This document shows positions 1 through 10,501 of a stretch of DNA of 64,000 bases, one piece after another. Numbering within the stretch: position 1 is the stretch's first letter; each line of letters begins with the position of its first letter. The notes below the pieces were generated by a model that made no database searches, was not told where the DNA came from, and saw nothing but the letters and a program-made list of their open reading frames with translations. This DNA comes from Rhipicephalus microplus. Lineage: Eukaryota; Arthropoda; Arachnida; Ixodida; Ixodidae. Both the position numbers and the translations under genes were made by a program. The DNA is taken from the NCBI RefSeq assembly GCF_043290135.1, contig NC_134707.1:76960987-77024986 (forward strand). Reading direction: 5' to 3'.

Positions 1-1
1 T

Positions 2-94
2 GACTTTCCGCCGATTAACAGCCGTGGTCCAACCAGGAGATTGAAGTTTCTCGGGAGAAACATTTTCTCCTTCTACCGCAACTTGCATAGACAT
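2..94 (-). CDS. Possible N-terminus of a LINE ORF1, cut by the window edge
   Basis: On the minus strand an ATG at 94 opens a frame that stays open to the left edge (about 31 codons). The fragment contains a GWTTAVNRRK-like stretch. Arthropod LINE ORF1 proteins often carry a similar GW(T/K)TV..RR segment near their start, which is the only basis for the call. Nothing downstream can be seen and the protein could be something else. Confidence 0.3.
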   Translation of the reverse strand, partial: MSMQVAVEGENVSPEKLQSPGWTTAVNRRKV

Positions 95-436
95 GACGCA
101 AGCGGTTACACGACGGCGAATAGCGGGAACGCACCGTGCGTTCCCCAGCTGTCGTGAACCCCTGCGCTCAGTTGGCGCGAACGCCCAGGCTTAGCTCGGT
201 GCCTACTCGATGCTGGCAGACAAGTCATCCCAAAATGATGAAACAGGGCGCCCACCTCGAAAACTGGGTGTCCACGGGTTCTTGGTGCTCAGGCCGATAC
301 GGTGATGATATAAGCTCAATGGTTGGTGTACAAAAAAACGCTGCAGAACATTGACAACGACGGAGCCGATAGGAGCGCGTCCGCACACCTCGGCGATCGC
401 AGCGCCTCCCTAGGTTTACATAGTAAATATTAAAAA

Positions 437-439
<3 letters not shown>
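95..439. other. No recognisable gene
   Basis: I see no supported ORF, RNA or known repeat here. Short open frames on both strands have no family motifs. If the ORF at 2-94 is real, the first part of this stretch would be its 5' leader. The right end runs into the AT microsatellite. Confidence 0.4.

Positions 440-505
<66 letters not shown>
440..505. repeat. AT microsatellite, left flank of G1
   Basis: A pure TA run of about 66 bp. It ends exactly where the 5' LTR of G1 begins, and the same dinucleotide resumes directly after the 3' LTR at 5745, so G1 is inserted inside the array. The long IYIYIY open frames across it are artefacts of the dinucleotide. Confidence 0.97.
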
Positions 506-508
<3 letters not shown>

Positions 509-667
509 GAGCGCTGATTGTGTTGCTCATCATTTTCACTTTCACCTGCGCATACAAAGCACCGTGATCATCATCATCGTAGCGGCTCGCTGCTTGTTCG
601 GTTGCTGGCTCGCGCGTCTGGGTTGACAATAAAACGGTCGCTCCTTCGTACCTGACGTCGTCTCACA
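506..667 (+). repeat. G1 5' LTR
   Basis: 162 bp with TGT...ACA ends and identical to 5583-5744. It contains an AATAAAA polyadenylation-type signal near 628. No clear TATA box is visible. Confidence 0.95.
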
Positions 668-669
668 AG

Positions 670-686
670 TGGTGGAGCGTGCTGTG
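670..686 (+). other. G1 primer-binding site
   Basis: Two bases after the LTR the sequence starts TGGTGGAGCGTGCTGTG. TGG would pair with the CCA end of a tRNA. G2, G3, G6 and G7 start TGGTGGA at the same place and G3 and G6 share TGGTGGAGGTGCTGGGT. I could not name the primer tRNA. Confidence 0.65.
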
Positions 687-760
687 ATTCCCAAGTCCTC
701 GTGCACTACCGGTCACCCCTGGAGCTCCGATCAGGTCGACGGCTGTGCTTGCCAACAGTG

Positions 761-1981
761 ATGGCGCAAAACGACCCACCCCCTACCGCCTTCTTCGCAC
801 CACCCGCTCAGCCTGCTGGGCCTCACCACACCGTGAGTACCTCGCAACGAGACCCTCCAGTGTTTTCTGGCCTTCGCGGTGAGGACGTAGAAGAATGGCT
901 GGACAGTTACGACCGTACCAGTGCTTGCAATTACTGGGATGAGGCACATAAGCTGCGCTATGTACCCTTTTATCTGAAGGAGGTTGCTAAGACGTGGTAT
1001 CATAACCACGAACGCGACTTTCCTGATTGGTCAGCATTCACGGTGCAGCTGCGTCAAATATTCGGCACTTCTACAGGACGCTCTGAGGTAGCTAAACAGA
1101 AGCTCGCTACCCGCATCCAGGGGCCTGACGAATCGTACACATCGTACATTGAAGACGTTCTGGCCCTCTGCCGCCGCGCCCAAAAGGACATGCCGGAGGC
1201 CGATCGTATTCGGCAAGTAATGAAAGGCATCAACTCCGTCGCCTTTAATGCTCTTGTCATGCAGAGCCCGACAACAGTTCAGGACATTATTACCACCTGC
1301 CAGCGCCTGGACGCACTTTACTCAATGCGCCTTCCACACGCCTCCTATGACACTCGTCTTACTGGCGAGCATGAGCTGCGAGCTCTAATTCGCACCATAG
1401 TGAGAGAGGAACTTCACAGCCTTGTTCCTGCCAGCGCACCGACTTCACCTGCCCGCTCACCCCCTCCTAACCTGCGGGAAATTATAAAGGACGAATTGGC
1501 GTCGATGACGAGCGTCGCACGTGCCCCGCCTCCTGTGCCCTTACATGTGCCTACGTATGCCGAAGTCGTGTCACGGCCTCCTCCACCTACTCCACCTGTA
1601 ACTACGGACGTCGTATACGACCATTTGGCCGCGATGGCAGCCAAGGCACCACCACAACCACACTTCCCTGCCTGGCGCCCTACGCGCCCCGTCTGTTACT
1701 ACTGTGGCATAAGAGGACATATCTCCCGCTTTTGCCGTCGGCGCCAGCAAGATGAACGACGAGGTTATTCTTCGTACGAGAGTGACCGGGCTGCGAGGTC
1801 TGACCCCTACGTTCCAGGAACCTACATTCCCTCGTCACGACGTTCGCCTTCGCCTCCTTTGTCCCACGGTGAACCTCGTTCTTCCCGCTCACCCCGCCGT
1901 CGTTCACCATCGCCCTTCCGCCGTACTACTTCGCCTTTACGTTCTGCCCTGATGCCCCTCGACAGCCACTCGGAAAACTAG
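761..1981 (+). CDS. gag: G1 Gag polyprotein
   Basis: About 406 residues from the first ATG after the primer site; the frame is open upstream to 701 but without an ATG. The N-terminal half carries the retrotransposon Gag pattern: a DPPVFSG-type start, a W-rich stretch, and LRYVPFYL followed by a WYHNHE segment. A single zinc knuckle C-x2-C-x4-H-x4-C follows (CYYCGIRGHISRFC), then an arginine/serine tail with RSPSP and SPRRRSPSP repeats. It should form the particle and bind the genomic RNA. The last codons GAA AAC precede TAG and overlap the proposed frameshift site, through which Pol would be made as a Gag-Pol fusion. Confidence 0.92.
   Translation: MAQNDPPPTAFFAPPAQPAGPHHTVSTSQRDPPVFSGLRGEDVEEWLDSYDRTSACNYWDEAHKLRYVPFYLKEVAKTWYHNHERDFPDWSAFTVQLRQIFGTSTGRSEVAKQKLATRIQGPDESYTSYIEDVLALCRRAQKDMPEADRIRQVMKGINSVAFNALVMQSPTTVQDIITTCQRLDALYSMRLPHASYDTRLTGEHELRALIRTIVREELHSLVPASAPTSPARSPPPNLREIIKDELASMTSVARAPPPVPLHVPTYAEVVSRPPPPTPPVTTDVVYDHLAAMAAKAPPQPHFPAWRPTRPVCYYCGIRGHISRFCRRRQQDERRGYSSYESDRAARSDPYVPGTYIPSSRRSPSPPLSHGEPRSSRSPRRRSPSPFRRTTSPLRSALMPLDSHSEN
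1972..1978 (+). promoter_or_regulatory. G1 proposed -1 frameshift heptamer
   Basis: The heptamer G GAA AAC is followed at once by the gag stop TAG. Reading -1 gives GGA AAA CTA and then continues open into Pol. It is not a strict X XXY YYZ site, because GGA replaces three identical bases, but the Glu tRNA could re-pair on GGA with one G-U pair. The same heptamer plus stop occurs in all seven gypsy elements here. Confidence 0.75.
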
Positions 1982-4900
1982 CAGCTGCAGTTTTTGGAGG
2001 AGAAACTGCCTGTCGTCGAAGTGTCCCAATTCCTCCTGCGCGCCCTGCAAATTTACTAACTGTTTGTGTAGAAGGCATTTCGGTTGACGCACTCGTGGAC
2101 ACTGGAGCAGCCATTTCGGTCATTGATCGCGAACTATGTCATCGTCTACGAAAAGTGCAAACTCCATATGTTGGTCCGGTGTTATGTGGTGCTAATGAAA
2201 ATAGAATTTACCCTATTGGACAATGCACTGTTCGTGTTCTGATCGACGGAATTCGTCACCATATACAATTGGCTGTGCTTTCTTCATGTGCTCATCCGAT
2301 TATATTGGGCTGGGACTTCCTGTCAGCCGCTTCCGCTGTCATTTCGTGTGGTCCGCCCGTTATTCGCATTACGGACACTGAAAATTCTAGTGCTTACGAT
2401 TTTTCGTCGCCTCACCTTGTTGCAGCTGCAGACTTTGTACTGCCCCCGGCCCAAGAACGTATCCTCACCATTAGATCCAGCGATACCATTGACGGTGACG
2501 CAGTGGTTGTCCCCGATCAGCGCTGCATTTTCCGAGGAATCGCCATCGCATGTTGTCTAGTGCGGTTTTCGCGTGGTCATGCCAGTCTCACCGCCTACAA
2601 CACGACAACAGAGCCACAACTACTGCCAGAGGGGTCCACTGTTGCCAGCCTTATCGACATAGCACCGGTATGTGTCGTCACTGTATCGTCTCCGCCGTCA
2701 GTCGCTAAGTGTACGCCACCAGGAGGCTCATCTAATGCGCTTAAAGCCACTTTGAGTCCATATCTCACTCCAACGCAAACTAATGACTTAATGGCCCTTT
2801 TAACAAAACACAAGACTTGTTTTGACGTTTGTTCGGATGGCTTAGGTCAAACTACGGTGACCTCTCATCACATCGCCACAGACGGTTCTCGTATTATCCG
2901 CCGTCGCCCTTACCGCGTGTCGTCTTCAGAACGCAAGGTCATCGAGGAACAAGTCAATGACATGCTCGCACGCAACGTTATCAGACCTTCCACAAGCCCT
3001 TGGTCTTCTCCTGTTGTCCTAGTTAAGAAAAGGGACGGATCAGTGCGATTTTGCGTTGATTACAGGGCACTAAACAAAATTACGCGCAAGGATGTATATC
3101 CTATGCCTCGAATTGACGATGCACTTGACACCTTACAGGGTGCAGAATATTTCTCAAGTCTCGACCTACGATCTGGGTATTGGCAGATCCCGATGCATGA
3201 GTCTGATAAAGAGAAGACAGCGTTTGCTACTCCTGATGGTCTCTTCGAATTCAATGTGATGCCTTTTGGGCTCTGCAATGCCCCAGCCACATTTGAGCGG
3301 ATGATCGATACGGTGCTGCGTGGCCTAAAATGGAAGACCTGTCTTTGTTACCTGGATGACATCGTCATCTTTTCATCCAGCTTCTCGCAACACCTAGAAC
3401 GTCTAGACGAGGTGCTCACATGTCTAGCCAAAGCCGGTCTCCAGCTAAATACCAAGAATTGTCGGTTTGCGAGCCGCAGCATCAAAGTGTTAGGCCACGT
3501 TGTCAGCAAGCTTGGCATCGAACCTGATCCCGACAAAGTGGCCGCTGTGCTGCACTTTCCTAAGCCCACCACGCTCAAAGACCTTCGCAGCTTCCTCGGC
3601 TTAGCCTCTTACTTCCGCCGTTTTGTCCGTGATTTTGCCACTATCGCGGCTCCTCTTCACAAACTCCTGACCACAAGTGCATCATTTCTTTGGACAGATG
3701 ACTGTGAAGCTGCTTTCCAGACCCTGAAGCGATGCCTCACGTCAGGGCCAGTTCTTCGCCATTTTGATCCCACAGCCCCTACTATATTACACACTGACGC
3801 AAGTGGGCACGGAATCGGCGCTGTTCTGCTGCAGCGTGACCAGGCTTCACAAGAGCAAGTCGTGGCTTACGCGAGCCGTACTCTCTCCCCAGCGGAACGC
3901 AATTACAGCATCACTGAACAGGAATGTCTCGCTATCGTATGGTCCGTGCAAAAATTTCGCCCCTATTTGTATGGCCGCCGCTTCACGATCGTCACGGATC
4001 ATCATGCGCTCTGTTGGTTGTCATCATTAAAAAACTTGTCAGGACGCCTCGGTCGTTGGGTGCTCCGACTGCAGGAGTATGACTACAGTGTCACATACCG
4101 GTCGGGCCGCAAACACCAAGATGCCGACGCTTTGTCACGCTGTCCGCTGTTGCAAAATCATGACGCATCTACCTGCTGCGCAGCACCTCCCAGCCAAGAG
4201 ACCACGCAGATGACCAGTCTTAGTCCCATCGAGCCCACTGCACCGGATGACTTCCTTCAATCCGCAGACCTCACCTCGCTCCAACGTGCAGACACATACT
4301 GCCGTACAATCATCGATCGGCTCACCGGCTCATCTCGTGCTCCCAACAGCCGCTTGCGACGACAACTCACGCGTTTCAAACTTCATGACGGAACGCTACT
4401 TCGACAAACTTACCATCCTCTCGGTAGCCGATGGGTCCCGGTCATACCTCGCTCACTTCGACTCCAAGTTTTAGAAGCCTTTCATGACGACCCGACGGCT
4501 GGCCACTTGGGTTTTCATAAAACCTACGATCGCATTAAGACTCGCTGCTTCTGGCCTGGCCTCTCCACTAGTGTTTCCAGGTACGTCACTTCCTGTTCAT
4601 CATGTCAACACCGAAAACGTTCGACATCTCTTCCCGCCGGCCCTCTACAGCCTCTCCCGTGCCCATCCGCTCCCTTCGAGTTCGTCGGCATAGACTTATA
4701 CGGACCCCTTCCGCTTACCGCCGCCGGTCACCGCTGGATTGTTACTGCCGTAGACCATCTTACTCGCTACGCTGAGACGGCAGCTCTTCCTACTGGAGCT
4801 GCCAGCGAAGTAGCCGACTTTGTTCTGCGTGCCATTATCCTGCGCCACGGCGCCCCTCGTGTTCTCCTGAGTGACCGTGGCAAGACATTTCTTTCTCGTG

Positions 4901-5541
4901 TGCTCGCTGAAGTTTTACAGGCCTCTGACACAATCCATAAGACCACCTCGGCATATCATCCGCAAACCAATGGTCTTACTGAGCGTTTTCATAGAACTTT
5001 GTCAGACATGATCTCTATGTATGTCCAACCCGATCACAAGAACTGGGACACAATACTACCTTTCGTCACGTTTGCCTATAACACTGCCATACAACGCACT
5101 ACAAGTTACAGCCCGTTTTTTCTTGTGTATGGCCGTGCACCATCTTTTGTTCTAGACACCAGCTTTTTGTCCACGCCTTCTGTCCCATCTGCGTCCCTTC
5201 CGGAAGAATTCGCTGCCCGTGTCAACCACTGCCGCACAATCGCCCGCGCCAACACCTCTACCATTCAGGCCCAGCGAAAAGTTCGTTGTGATGCGACACG
5301 TCGAGTTGTGTCATTCTACCCAGGCGACGAAGTGCTCCTCTGGACACCTGTTCGCACACCCGGCCTCTGTGAAAAATTCATTCACAGATACCTGGGTCCT
5401 TACACCGTGCTTGAACGAACATCGGCCGTAAATTATCGCGTCGCGCCGGTTACTTCGGCTTCTGATCGCCGTCGTCGCGGGACCGAGATCGTCCATGTGT
5501 CTCGCCTGAAACCTTATATCCAGCGCTCATACACTTACTAA
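1972..5541 (+). CDS. pol: G1 Pol: protease, reverse transcriptase, RNase H, integrase
   Basis: The frame is open from the frameshift site to 5541, about 1,190 residues. In order: aspartic protease (LVDTGAAISVI near 2092), reverse transcriptase with [20 protein letters not shown] (near 3020) and the YLDD box (near 3350), and RNase H with TDASG (near 3797), TEQECL and TDHHALCWL. The integrase has an HHCC zinc region (TAGHLG ... CSSCQ, 4490-4610), DDE core pieces GIDLYGP, SDRG and NGLTERF, and a GPY/F-type C-terminus (LGPYTVLERT, near 5390). It copies the element RNA into DNA and inserts it. No stop or frameshift is seen inside. Confidence 0.95.
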   Translation, partial: GKLAAAVFGGETACRRSVPIPPARPANLLTVCVEGISVDALVDTGAAISVIDRELCHRLRKVQTPYVGPVLCGANENRIYPIGQCTVRVLIDGIRHHIQLAVLSSCAHPIILGWDFLSAASAVISCGPPVIRITDTENSSAYDFSSPHLVAAADFVLPPAQERILTIRSSDTIDGDAVVVPDQRCIFRGIAIACCLVRFSRGHASLTAYNTTTEPQLLPEGSTVASLIDIAPVCVVTVSSPPSVAKCTPPGGSSNALKATLSPYLTPTQTNDLMALLTKHKTCFDVCSDGLGQTTVTSHHIATDGSRIIRRRPYRVSSSERKVIEEQVNDMLARNVIRPSTSPWSSPVVLVKKRDGSVRFCVDYRALNKITRKDVYPMPRIDDALDTLQGAEYFSSLDLRSGYWQIPMHESDKEKTAFATPDGLFEFNVMPFGLCNAPATFERMIDTVLRGLKWKTCLCYLDDIVIFSSSFSQHLERLDEVLTCLAKAGLQLNTKNCRFASRSIKVLGHVVSKLGIEPDPDKVAAVLHFPKPTTLKDLRSFLGLASYFRRFVRDFATIAAPLHKLLTTSASFLWTDDCEAAFQTLKRCLTSGPVLRHFDPTAPTILHTDASGHGIGAVLLQRDQASQEQVVAYASRTLSPAERNYSITEQECLAIVWSVQKFRPYLYGRRFTIVTDHHALCWLSSLKNLSGRLGRWVLRLQEYDYSVTYRSGRKHQDADALSRCPLLQNHDASTCCAAPPSQETTQMTSLSPIEPTAPDDFLQSADLTSLQRADTYCRTIIDRLTGSSRAPNSRLRRQLTRFKLHDGTLLRQTYHPLGSRWVPVIPRSLRLQVLEAFHDDPTAGHLGFHKTYDRIKTRCFWPGLSTSVSRYVTSCSSCQHRKRSTSLPAGPLQPLPCPSAPFEFVGIDLYGPLPLTAAGHRWIVTAVDHLTRYAETAALPTGAASEVADFVLRAIILRHGAPRVLLSDRGKTFLSRVLAEVLQASDTIHKTTSAYHPQTNGLTERFHRTLSDMISMYVQPDHKNWDTILPFVTFAYNTAIQRTTSYSPFFLVYGRAPSFVLDTSFLSTPSVPSASLPEEFAARVNHCRTIARANTSTIQAQRKVRCDATRRVVSFYPGDEVLLWTPVRTPGLCEKFIHRYLGPYTVLERTSAVNYRVAPVTSASDRRRRGTEIVHVSRLKPYIQRSYTY

Positions 5542-5569
5542 ATGAACGTCTTGCAGACCGCTTTCGTGT

Positions 5570-5582
5570 AGGGGGGAAATAG
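5570..5582 (+). other. G1 polypurine tract
   Basis: AGGGGGGAAATAG immediately precedes the 3' LTR, where plus-strand DNA synthesis would start. G6 has the same AGGGGGGAAA at the same place. Confidence 0.85.
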
Positions 5583-5744
5583 TGTGAGCGCTGATTGTGT
5601 TGCTCATCATTTTCACTTTCACCTGCGCATACAAAGCACCGTGATCATCATCATCGTAGCGGCTCGCTGCTTGTTCGGTTGCTGGCTCGCGCGTCTGGGT
5701 TGACAATAAAACGGTCGCTCCTTCGTACCTGACGTCGTCTCACA
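5583..5744 (+). repeat. G1 3' LTR
   Basis: 162 bp, identical to the 5' LTR by eye, followed at once by ATATAT. Confidence 0.95.
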
Positions 5745-5766
5745 ATATATATATATATATATATAT
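5745..5766. repeat. AT microsatellite between G1 and G2
   Basis: Only about 22 bp of AT repeat separates the end of G1 from the end of G2. Confidence 0.93.
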
Positions 5767-5784
5767 TATAAAGGAGATTTATTA

Positions 5785-8760
5785 CATTGGTTTGTGGGCG
5801 GCAAGCTGTACATGTGCGATGTACAATAGCACACTCAGCGAGCAATTTTTCAATGACCTCGGACAAGAAGGCGCAGCCGCGGTCACTGAAAAGTTCTTGA
5901 GGGCCTTTATGACACAACACAAAATGACGCAGTAGGAAAGTGGCAACCTCCTGTGCTGTAGCCGTTTTAAGAGCAGCGGTCTCAGTATAGCGCGTTAGGT
6001 GGTCGATAGCAACTATTATCTACCTGTTGCCAGTCGGAGTCAATGGAAGTGGCCCATAAATATCTATTTCAACCCGTTCGAAGGGTCGGGAAGGGCATGG
6101 TAAAGGCTGCAGTTCACCGGCGGAGGCGTGTGGTGGAGATTTTCGGCGCTGACATTCGGCACAAGAGCGGACGAAGTTGCGGACGAAGGTATACATGCCA
6201 CGCCAGTAGTAGCGATGTCGAAGCTTTTCGTAGGTCTTGAAGACTCCTGCGTGGCCACATTGTGGGTCAGCGTGAAAAGAGGAACAAATCTGCGACCTCA
6301 GGGTTCGTGGAACGACGAGCAGCCACTTGCGTCCCTCTGGTGCGTAGTTACGTCGATAGAGAAGCGTGTCACGTATCGAGAAGTGTGGAACTTGGCGCCG
6401 AAGCGTTCGCGTCTTTGGGAGTTCAGAAGTGTCGGAGAGATAATTGAGGAGAGACGCAGTCCACGGGTCATTGCGTTGTTCGATAGCAATGGTGTCAAGG
6501 TCAAGCGATGACAATGTGGAATCGCAAGCGGAGTCAGCTGTGGCATTCTGGGACAGGGGGGAACGGGAAAGGGCGTCGGCGTCAGCATGCTTCCGTCCTG
6601 ACCGATAAACCACGCGTATGTCGTAATCTTGAATTTTCAACGCCCAGCGAGCGAGGCGGCCAGATGGGTCTTTTAACGTCGAAAGCCAGCACAGCACGTG
6701 GTGGTCGGTCACGACGTCAAAAGAACGACCATATAGATATGGGCGAAACTTTCCAAGGGCCCTCACAATGGCCAAGCACTCCATTTCTGTGACGCTGTAG
6801 TTGCTCTCAGCCTGGGTAAGTGTGCGACTAGCGTATGCCACGACGTATTCCGGATGTTACGGTTTACGCTGTGCGAGCACAGCACCCAGGCCTACACCAC
6901 TGGCGTCGGTGTGGATTTCAGTTGGAGCTTCAGGATCGAAATGGCGTAGAATGGGTGGCGTCGTAAGAAGCCGTCGCAGGGTGGTGAAAGCCTCGTCGCA
7001 GGCAGGGGACCACGATAAGAGGTCTTTACAGCTGCTGAGAAGATGCGTGAGAGGTGATATAATAGACGCGAAGTTTCGGACGAATCGCCGGAAATACGAA
7101 CACAAGCCGATGAAACTTCGAAGTTCTTTGATGGTCGCCGGTTTAGGAAACGCCGTAACAGCTCGCAATTTCTCGGGATCCGGGAGGATGCCTTCCTTGG
7201 AAACAACGTGGCCCAAAATGTTCAGTTGACGCATGGCAAATCGACATTTTTTGAAGTTTAATTGCAAACCGGCGTTAGTTAAGCAAGTAAGGACGTGCTG
7301 AAGGCGACGTAAGTGTGTGTCAAAGTTAGGGGCGAAGACCACGATATTATCGAGGTAACACAAGCATATCTTCCATTTTAGTCCACGCAGGATGTTGTCC
7401 ATCATTCGTTCGAACGTTGCAGGTGCATTGCAAAGTCCTAAGGGCATGACGGTGAATTCATATAAGCCGTCTGGCGTGACAAAAGCGGTTTTGGGGCGAT
7501 CGGCCTCCGCCATAGGCACCTGTCAGTAGCCTGACCGCAAGTCTAACGAGGAAAAGAACTCAGCACCCTGCAAACTGTCCAAAGCATCGTAAATGCGCGG
7601 TAGTGGATAGACATCCTTCAGCGTGATCTTGTTCAATCGCCGGAAATCGACGCAGAAACGAACAGAACCGTCTTTCTTTTTGACGCGAACCACCGGAGAC
7701 GCCCATGGGCTCTGTGAAGGTCGAATGACGCCTCTGCGAAGCATGTCGTCTACTTGGTCAGCAATGACGCGGCGTTCTGTAGCGGACACGCGATATGGTC
7801 GTTGTCGCAGCGGTGAGTGGGACCCAGTGTCGATGTGGTGTTTTACTGCTAAGGCACGGCCGAGAGATGTTTGTTCAACGTCGAAAGAGTGGCGGTAGCT
7901 CTCAAGAATGGTGAGGAGTTGTGAACGCTGCGAAGATGTCAAATATGCAGCGATGAATGGTTGAAATATGTTTGCCGACGTTCAGTCAGGCGCTGAGACG
8001 ACAGCCAGTTCACAGACGGAGGTAGAAGGCACCTCATCGGGGACGGATATAATTCTGGAAGAACTGATTGTCTCGACGTGGCCAAGGCACTCGTGACAAA
8101 GTAGGGATAAGGACGACGACTCATGATTATAAATTGGCATCGTGGTTGACCCTTCTACAAGATCGAGAGCAGCAAAAGGCAGGGGAGGGCTCTTCGGGCG
8201 ACGAATATTGGAGATGGTGTGAAGAAGACCATGCCGTCGGATATGGCGCTGCATGAAACTGGCACGAATGCAAAAGAGCATGGAGGGACGTAAGTGTCAT
8301 CGCTAACGACAAGTTTAGTGGCAAACTGGGTGTCGACGGACGCTTGGTCATCCAGTGAGCAAAATTCGACCTCAGCCCTAGCACAGTCGATTACGGCGTT
8401 ATGACGCGACAAAAACTCCCATCCCAAAATAATATTATGGGAGCATGATGAAAGAACCACGAACTCTATCGTATACAGAACGTCCTGAATTGTCACGCGG
8501 GCTGTACATACTGCGGTCGGTTGAACAGGTCGAGCACTGGCTGTGCGAAGCGATAATCCAAAGAAAGGCGTCGTAACCTTACGAATTGAGCGACAAAATC
8601 CAGCATCTATAACCGAAACAGCTGCACCGGTATCTACAAGAGCGACAGTAGGGATATTTTCGACGAACACATCAATAACGTTGGTAGGTGACAAATGAGG
8701 ACTTCGGCAAACCGAAACTTGCGCAGTTCTTGCCTCAGGAACTGCGTCGTCTAGTTTTCC
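5785..8760 (-). pseudogene. pol: G2 Pol, broken and truncated
   Basis: Protease (LVDTGAAVSVI near 8620), reverse transcriptase, RNase H and the start of integrase are recognisable on the minus strand. In-frame stops interrupt it at 7523-7525 (the Trp of RSGYWQ is TGA), 6857-6859 and 6020-6022 (the Trp after GNR is TAG). At least one frameshift lies between 7942 and 8155. The integrase core ends at PQTN (about 5788), cut by the terminal deletion. It cannot make functional Pol. Confidence 0.9.
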
Positions 8761-9948
8761 TCCTCGTTAGGTGCGGGCCGTCGACGCATAGGAGAAGTCG
8801 AGCGGCGGCGTGGAGAGGGCGAGCGAAGACGTCCCGGCCGAGGGCGGTGGTCGTCCTGGTAGCGGGCTGGCATTGGAGTTGAGGAACCGTATCGCGCGTT
8901 GGAGTCAAGTGGGAAGGAAAGGCTCACGGCGGTTTTCATTGGTGATATGCGTCCGGCGGCGGCAATACCTTGCGACGTCTCCGGGGTGTCGACAAGCGTA
9001 ACATATCGGGCGATTATCGAGGGTGCACCACGGGTTGGCGGTGTTAGTGCTGGTCCAGTGAACTGGAGCTGGGGGATAGCTCGCGCGAGGCTAGAACGGA
9101 GGCGCAGGCGCCTTGCGAGTTGGCATGGCTGCAGCCGCGGCGTAGGTGAGAGGAGCAGTCACAAGATTAGGCTCGCGAGCAGCTGGTAAGGCCTCGCCGA
9201 CCTCTCCTTGAATGACGTAACGTAGAGACGATGGTAAAGTTGTGGTAGCTTCTGGTGTGAAAGGCACCAAGGAAAGCTGTCGTGCAACTTCTTCGCGGAC
9301 AAATGCTTTTATTTCGGCTATTAGTGACGCGTGGTCATGACCACTGATCATACTAGACAGTGATGCCAAATTGTGCGCTGGAGGACGTCTTGTCAGAGCT
9401 CGCTGCTTCCGCAATTCATCGTAGCTTTGGCAGAGGCTAATTACGTCGTTAACAGTGGTCGGTCTTTTCGCCAAGAGCATTTGAAAAGCGTCGTCGTCAA
9501 TCCCTTTGAGGATGTGCTTACATTTTTCAGCTTCCGTCATTTCGGCGTTCACGCGTCTGCACAAATCGACGACGTCCTCTATGTAACTTGTGAAGGTTTC
9601 ACCCGTTTCTTGTGCGCGTGTGCGTAAACGTTGCTCGGCACGAAGTTTTCGGACGGCAGGTCGATCGAAGACTGCTACATTCGCCGTTTTAAATTGCGGC
9701 CACGTTCGGACGTCTGCCTGGTGGTTTCTAAGCCAAAGGCTGGCTACACCCGCGAGGTAGAACGAAACGCGTGTCAACTTGTCCGCGTCCGTCCATCTGT
9801 TTAAAGCGCTCACCCGTTCGAAAGTCGAGAGCTACTCTTCAACGTCGTTGTCATCTGTTCCACTGAAGATTGGAGGCTCCCGCTGAGGAACACTGCCTGG
9901 ACAGGTGGCCGGAAGAGATGGAAGCGTCTGCTGATCGGCGTCCGGCAT
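8751..9948 (-). pseudogene. gag: G2 Gag, one early stop
   Basis: Starts at an ATG at 9948 (MPDADQQ) after the primer site. A stop at 9832-9834 replaces the Trp expected in the DVEEWL motif; the frame then continues (SALNRWTDADKLTRV..) to about 9091 and shifts before the SR-rich tail. The tail (RSPSPRRRSTSP) ends EEN-stop at 8751, preserving the GGAAAAC-stop cassette. Confidence 0.85.
8754..8760 (-). promoter_or_regulatory. G2 frameshift heptamer
   Basis: Reverse complement reads GGAAAAC followed by TAG. The -1 frame is open into the protease, as in the intact elements. Confidence 0.65.
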
Positions 9949-10030
9949 AGCAGAAGGTAGCCGTCGAGAACGGAGTTCCAGGATGGTAGCGGGAAGGTGT
10001 AAGGGACGGTACCCGGCACGGCTCCACCAA

Positions 10031-10432
<402 letters not shown>

Positions 10433-10501
10433 TTTTGGTGGAGGTGCTGGGTACGACGCAAGACGGAACTTCGAAGCGGACGTGTTCTCGACTGCCCGAC
10501 C

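Larger units (their letters stand above)
506..5744 (+). mobile_element. G1: intact Ty3/gypsy LTR retrotransposon
   Basis: A complete element of 5.2 kb: 162-bp LTRs starting TGTGAG and ending CACA, a primer site, gag, pol in the -1 frame, and a polypurine tract. The two LTRs look identical base for base, gag and pol have no premature stops, and the flanks are ATAT on both sides, fitting a 4-bp target duplication hidden in the microsatellite. No third ORF lies between the pol stop (5541) and the polypurine tract, so there is no envelope-like gene. By these criteria it is young and could be autonomous. Confidence 0.95.

Noticed and set aside
225..629. Long open frames rich in IYIYIY or LSIYLSIY (also near 10060-10410, 20400-20810, 31226-31597, 36336-36599, 58702-59138)
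   Set aside because: They are translations of AT and TATC microsatellites, open in several frames on both strands, with no gene structure.
1979..1981. Stop-codon readthrough as the way to make Pol
   Set aside because: Pol is in the -1 frame, not the gag frame, in all elements, so readthrough of the stop would not reach it.
5542..5582. An envelope-like third ORF in the gypsy elements
   Set aside because: In G1, G3, G6 and G7 the pol stop is followed within about 40-250 bases by the 3' LTR, with no room for an envelope gene.
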